This document shows, piece by piece, positions 8,474-12,247 of a stretch of 12,247 bases of DNA. The first letter of the stretch is position 1; every line of letters begins with the position of its first letter. Source of the stretch: Psilocybe azurescens (taxonomy: Eukaryota; Basidiomycota; Agaricomycetes; Agaricales; Agrocybaceae); contig JAJIRX010000456.1 of the NCBI GenBank assembly GCA_023853785.1, forward strand, positions 1-12,247. Reading direction: 5' to 3'. The notes under the pieces were generated by a model. That model did not search any database. It was given only the letters and a program-made list of their open reading frames with translations, and had not been told where the DNA came from. Made by a program: the position numbers and the translations under genes.

Positions 8474-9360
8474 TCTCCACCACCCTCTATTGCTAATCCA
8501 TAACCAAGACCCCCAGTGTACCATGCCACATGCTTATGCCACATGCAGTGGCAACTGAGTATGCGACTAGCTCACATCAAACACCATGCCGCCCCATCTG
8601 CACAGATATGTTCAGTCCATCTCTCACCTTTTTCTTTTTGCTAACAACCATACTTTCAACAGACCACAGAGGATGGCTCACAGTCCTGTCATCTTTGTCA
8701 TCTGGTGTGTCTAATGCCCACTACCCTACACTCGCAATCACCACCACTGTTCTGTCTTTCATCATTATGAATAGAAATGCTAAATCCTGAAAGTGAGTAT
8801 ACCACAGCCCCTCTTCTGTCTCTTTACTAACTACAATGTGCATAACAGGTTGCATAGGACTGTTTTTGCCCCAGCACTGGCATCGGTGATGTATCATTTG
8901 CCACGTTCATTTGGCCATCCAGTGACTCACCGCCCATTTCCCTGTGCTTATATTTGGTGGCACTCATCCCACCATCTCGCCTTTTGGAGTAATGAATGAG
9001 GGTGCTAAATTCTGACAGGTATGTTTTGATTGTCGTTTCCCCCACTTTTTGCTCACTAAAACTCATGTAATAGATAACTATCTCTGGTCCTGACGTCTAT
9101 GGACCACTTGCCCTCTCCCTTCCTCAACCTGCTGTGCCCATCCAATGGCCCAATGCCAACATTAGCTATAGTATCTTAGATTACGATGATGGACTACCCC
9201 ACATTCTATCTATCCTATTATACATTATTTTTATATATCCTCTTCCCTGTCTGTGATTGTATAATCAACTAGCATATCACTATAGTAGAGAGCTTGCTTT
9301 AATTATATATACATTTTACTATACTTGAATTCTGTAAGATGCCATTACCATGCTGCGTCT
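8474..9360. other. CT/CA-rich interval without a recognised gene
   Basis: Open frames exist on both strands (for example 8530-8790 plus, 8827-9066 minus), but none shows a known motif and the pyrimidine bias makes long open frames likely by chance. A weak repeat is visible: 'atgaat…tgctaaat-ctga-ag' occurs at about 8767 and again 225 bp later at about 8992. The part from 9180 to 9340 is AT-rich. Confidence 0.4.
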
Positions 9361-9394
9361 CAAGTGAACCTGAAAAGAAATAAAAGACATCTCA

Positions 9395-9605
9395 GTGGAT
9401 GTCAGAGATGCCTTAAGTAGCTTTAGATGTCTATGAGAGGTCTTTGGGAGGCCTGTGAATGATATTTGGGTTGCTTTGGAATGCTTTGGATAAACTGTTC
9501 CCATGTCACTTTGCGTTGAAAGGTGCTTAGGGTGCTTTGTGTCTTTATCATCTTTAAAGTCTCTAAGATGCTTAAAGACACCTAGATTTCTTTGGGATAA
9601 AACCT
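9395..9605. repeat. Degenerate CTTTGG/GATG-rich repeat tract
   Basis: Words such as tctttggga, gctttggaa, gctttggat, gctttgtgt and tttctttggga recur every 10-20 bases. The long minus-strand open frame here (9319-9714) has Lys/His/Thr-rich, repetitive content produced by the tract and is not a credible gene. Similar wording appears at about 6031-6190 and 11390-11435. Confidence 0.6.
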
Positions 9606-10061
9606 CTTTTTCCTGATGAGTTACACTCGGAATCAATGTATATTCAGTGTGTGGTGTGTGGTGATAGCTAGAGAATGGAGACAAAAGTAAAGATTGAGCG
9701 CTGAGAGGACACATTGCTTACCTTTTATTAGCCAATTGATTCATTGATGTATTATTTTTATGATAGACAGTTGGTTAATGATAATAAGACAGTAAAGAGA
9801 GTCCAGCAATATGAATTCAAACCCTGAATGCGCTTGAGGGAGCAGACCGGTCTTGGAGAAAGGCAGAAGTCGGTTCTGTGACTCTTTGAATGCACCCCTG
9901 ATCATCCTTCAGTGCTCCAAGACACATGCATCGAGTGTGGCTGGTACGCAGTGCAGATTTAAACTGGAGAAATCTAGGGCAATGAGTGGGATATACAGGT
10001 ATGTTCTGCTCACTGTTCATTTCTCAATTGGGTCATTTATTTTATGGTGTTCTACCAGATA
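9606..10061. other. No gene recognised; possible splice donor at 9999
   Basis: No frame with recognisable content. The sequence 'atacag|gtatgt' near 9998 would make a good fungal splice donor, and it lies to the left of the inverted-repeat elements that precede the arginyl-tRNA synthetase relic. I could not read an arginyl-tRNA synthetase-like exon before it with any confidence. Confidence 0.3.
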
Positions 10062-10121
10062 CTCGTGCCCAATTTTAGTATCCGTGATTATGTAATACTC
10101 GAAGAGCGGACTTCATCCGCT

Positions 10122-10719
10122 ATTACCTGCCAAAGGAATTGTAATATGGCATGGTATTTTGCTATTTTATTAAAAATTGCCAGTCAAGTGGCACGTTGGG
10201 ACCTTTAATATTCAGGTGCCCTTTGTAGAGGTATAACAAGGGTTGTAAAAATTTTCAATTATAAATCGACTTTGAACTTTGGAAAGTATTTTATATGTGG
10301 GGGAGGCCTGAATTGTCCTTAAGATTACAAATCCATGACAACCTACAAAGTTGTTGTGTACTTCAACTTGAAAGAAACTTTGTAGAGAAATTATGGGCAA
10401 TCATTCTTCTACAAAGCTGCTTTGAATTCTGTGCCCACTCAATCAAGGCAACTTTGTAGGTCGTCACGTATTTGTGTTATTAAAGTCAATTCAGGTCTCC
10501 TCTGCATATAAAATATTTTTAAAGTTCAAAGTCAACCTATACTTTTTACAACCCTAATTATGCCTCTACAAAGGACTCTTGAATATCTAAAATCCCGATG
10601 TGTAAGCTACGTAGATGTCCTGGGAAATTTTATCTACATATGGTAGTTATTTACATTTATGTACTAGATTGCAACTAACAAATTTCATACATGCAAATAC
10701 CCTGCCTTCGGCAGGTAAT
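10122..10719. mobile_element. Inserted element with ATTACCTGCC ends
   Basis: The block that splits the arm copy has inverted ends ATTACCTGCCAAAGG (left) and CCTTCGGCAGGTAAT (right), with looser inverted similarity continuing inward. Each edge also has a GC-rich hairpin: AGCGGA-cttca-TCCGCT (10105-10121) just outside the left end and CCTGCC-ttc-GGCAGG (10701-10715) inside the right end. The exact target duplication is unclear because 24 extra bases (about 10098-10121) sit between the arm match and the left end. There is no coding capacity and I cannot name the family. Confidence 0.6.
10198..10596. repeat. Foldback (long inverted repeat) inside the insertion
   Basis: The left arm at about 10198-10354 and the right arm at about 10448-10596 are diverged inverted copies; 'gggttgtaaaaa', 'gactttgaacttt', 'cctgaattg' and 'cctacaaagttg' occur in the left arm and reverse-complemented in the right. 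The middle can pair again through cttTGTAGAGAA and TTCTTCTACAAAG. The octamer CTTTGTAG or its complement occurs six times, alternating in orientation. It may be the core of the 10122-10719 element or an independent small foldback element. Confidence 0.75.
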
Positions 10720-10889
10720 GATGGTGTTTCCCTCCCGGTCGGTCAACATTAAATAGCCTTGTTCTCAACAGATAGAAGAAATAAATCTATGAAATTAAAA
10801 TGAGAAGATTCTGTGTATATATAGATTATTATTTCAGATTTATGTATAGAGGCATCCAGTGAGCCGATCATGAAGAATGAGGAGATGTA

Positions 10890-11849
10890 CTCGTGCCCAA
10901 TTTTAGTATCTGTGATTATGTAATATGATTACTTTACCTCCCGGTCAGTCAACATTAAATGGCCTTGTTCTCAACAGATAGAAGTAATAAATCTATGAAA
11001 TTAAAATGAGAAGATTTTGTGTATCTATAGATTATTATTTCAGATTTATGTATAGAGGCATCCAGTATTAGGTTGATGGGACACAAATCAGTCAACTTCC
11101 ACACTTTTTAGTGCTGATGCTAAGTTGAGAAGGATAGAACATTTCCATGACTGTATTTAATCTAGATAACTTATGAATAATGTTTTTGAGACTATTAAGA
11201 GTATATAAACTCATTTATCAGGCAGCAGCAACATTTCTGGGCATGAATATTGCAATACAGATTTGATTACCAATTTGAATTAAATTTAGACAATCAGAAC
11301 TAAGCATCTTGCAGAGTTTCTATGCAATAAATCCCTTCCAAAATTCAGGAATGTTTTAATAGAAAAATTTGAATTGAAGGCTTAAATTTTGGGTGTTCTT
11401 GGGTGTCTTTGGATGTCTTGGTTCTTGAGAAAGAGGTTGTTTATGCTTGACCACTACCAGAAATTGTTATGATCAAATCTGTATTGCAATATTCATGCCC
11501 AGAAATGTTGCTGCTGCCTAATAAATGAATGTGTATACTCTTAATAGTCTCAAAACATTATTCATAAGTTATCTAGATTAAATACAGTCATGGAAATGTT
11601 CTATCCTTCTCAACTTAGCATCAGCACTAAAAAGTGTGGAAGTTGACTGATTTGTGTCCCATCAACCTAATACTGGATGCCTCTATACATAAATCTGAAA
11701 TAATAATCTATAGATACACAAAATCTTCTCATTTTAATTTCATAGATTTATTTCTTCTATCTGTTGAGAACGAGGCCATTTAATGTTGACCAACCGGGAG
11801 GGAAACACCATCATATTACATAATCACAGATACTAAAATTGGGCACAAG
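10890..11849. mobile_element. Large foldback element with about 378-bp arms, TA-flanked
   Basis: The left arm 10890-11267 and right arm 11472-11849 are near-identical reverse complements of equal length, separated by a 204-bp spacer. Both outer edges are bordered by TA (10888-10889 and 11850-11851), and the truncated copy at 10062 is also preceded by TA. TA duplication fits a Tc1/mariner-like or similar miniature element, but such a short duplication is weak evidence. The ends read CTYGTGCCCAATTTTAGTAT. The spacer holds a small CTTTGG-type tract and no coding frame. High arm identity suggests either a fairly recent insertion or arm-to-arm gene conversion. Confidence 0.88.
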
Positions 11850-11869
11850 TACAGTATAATGCTGTGCAG

Positions 11870-12247
11870 GATCCGGAGGAGACGGCATTGGAGATTGGTA
11901 TTACAGGGGTCAAGATCCAGGATATGGCTGCGAAGAGGTGCGTGCACATGTGTATTGTCTTCTTATCTTCTTACTTCCCCCTCCCCTCTTTTTTGTTTTT
12001 GTTTTGGTGTTGACTTGTTCGGTTCATTTCATTCAGGATCGGACATTATACATTCAACTGGGACCACATGAAATCCTTTGAAGGCAACACCACGCCCTAC
12101 CTGCAATACACCCATGTGCTACTTGGCGTCCATATCCCATAAAAACCCTTACCCTCATCCTGCTCCCCCTCTTCCCTCATCCACACTGCCCACCTCTCTT
12201 TCTACACCTACCCACGCGACATCACATTCCTCCCAGACACATATCCC
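11870..12247 (+). pseudogene. Arginyl-tRNA synthetase C-terminal segment, degraded and partial
   Basis: An exon follows an acceptor (tgtgcag) at 11870 and runs to 11937: DPEETALEIGITGVKIQDM then AAK. A 99-bp intron (11938-12036, GTGCGT...TTCAG) restores an Arg codon, and the second exon gives YTFNWDHMKSFEGNT then TPYLQYTHV. This is the segment of class I arginyl-tRNA synthetase (ATP-dependent charging of tRNA-Arg) that runs from the end of the catalytic core into the anticodon-binding domain; the usual wording is close to SFEGDTGPYLQYAH. After YTHVLL the family reading shifts by one base (about 12124-12127: ASIS then HKNP), the original frame meets TAA at 12140-12142, and TYPRDITFLPDTYP is back in the first frame at the right edge. 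The substitutions in GDTG and the frame changes argue for a relic. The upstream part is missing: the foldback element ends 19 bp before the exon. An unusual intron downstream could hide some of the damage. Confidence 0.75.

Larger units (their letters stand above)
10062..10860 (+). mobile_element. Truncated arm copy of the large foldback element, split by an insertion
   Basis: From 10062 (CTCGTGCCCAATTTTAG, preceded by TA) to about 10097, and again from about 10718 to 10860, this matches the start of the left arm of the element at 10890, in the same orientation. Between the two parts is a foreign block of about 600 bp. The match stops at 'gaggcatccagt' (10860), so the copy lacks the inner part of the arm and the whole right half. 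Only 27 bp separate it from TA at 10888. Confidence 0.8.

Noticed and set aside
9319..9714. 131-residue minus-strand open frame
   Set aside because: Its composition follows the CTTTGG-rich tract and shows no domain.
9817..10020. Missing upstream exon of arginyl-tRNA synthetase, given the good donor near 9999
   Set aside because: No frame gives recognisable synthetase sequence; a weak NE-W-like word alone is not enough.
10122..10719. Helitron, because of the 3' GC hairpin
   Set aside because: There is no TC start and no CTRR end after the hairpin, and the ends are inverted repeats, which Helitrons lack.
1..12247. CRISPR array, toxin-antitoxin or prokaryotic defence genes
   Set aside because: The repeats are irregular and transposon-like, and the genes have spliceosomal introns; the window is eukaryotic.

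Overview
The window looks like a gene-poor, transposon-rich stretch of a filamentous fungal chromosome, most likely a mushroom-forming basidiomycete (Agaricomycetes). The reasons are short spliceosomal introns (49-63 bp in the two genes on the left, GT...AG), a NACHT-type NLR fragment with the wording common in that group, a seven-transmembrane protein with the LIWRCYHVW signature that I associate with Agaricomycete paralogue families, and many small non-autonomous DNA transposons. There is no bacterial gene layout. Assignments come from reading the sequence and remembered family features; no database search was run.

Left part (1-4500). A broken NACHT NLR 5' end lies on the minus strand (1-489). 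It has a recognisable intron, several indels, an in-frame stop and a lost Walker A lysine. A weak hypothetical ORF follows (1021-1392, minus), then about 1.6 kb with no supportable gene. The best gene is a six-exon, five-intron seven-transmembrane protein on the minus strand (4377 down to 3046) with a TATA box. It reads well except for one apparent 1-nt frameshift in exon 3.

Middle part (5215-8225). This is a cluster of hAT-like miniature elements with TAGGG/TAGGC-type ends and 8-bp target duplications. It holds a left-end fragment at 5215, an element at 6209-7069 carrying a second element (6309-6845) nested inside it with a perfect target duplication, and two same-orientation copies of a third element at 7221-7536 and 7906-8225. 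A perfect 40-bp palindrome lies between the last two. Paired copies differ mostly at CpG sites, as expected from decay of methylated repeats.

Right part (8226-12247). A low-information CT/CA-rich stretch is followed by a layered set of inverted-repeat (foldback) elements. The largest, 10890-11849, has two arms of about 378 bp and TA at both edges. Just left of it is a truncated copy of its arm, itself split by a 598-bp insertion that contains another foldback. Right after the large foldback comes a degraded arginyl-tRNA synthetase C-terminal segment (11870-12247, plus), with one intron and shifted frames.

The genes do not form a pathway. The window reads as two gene relics and one near-intact membrane-protein gene separated by layers of transposon insertion. 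I saw no defence island, biosynthetic cluster or RNA gene, and no clear evidence of an undescribed system.
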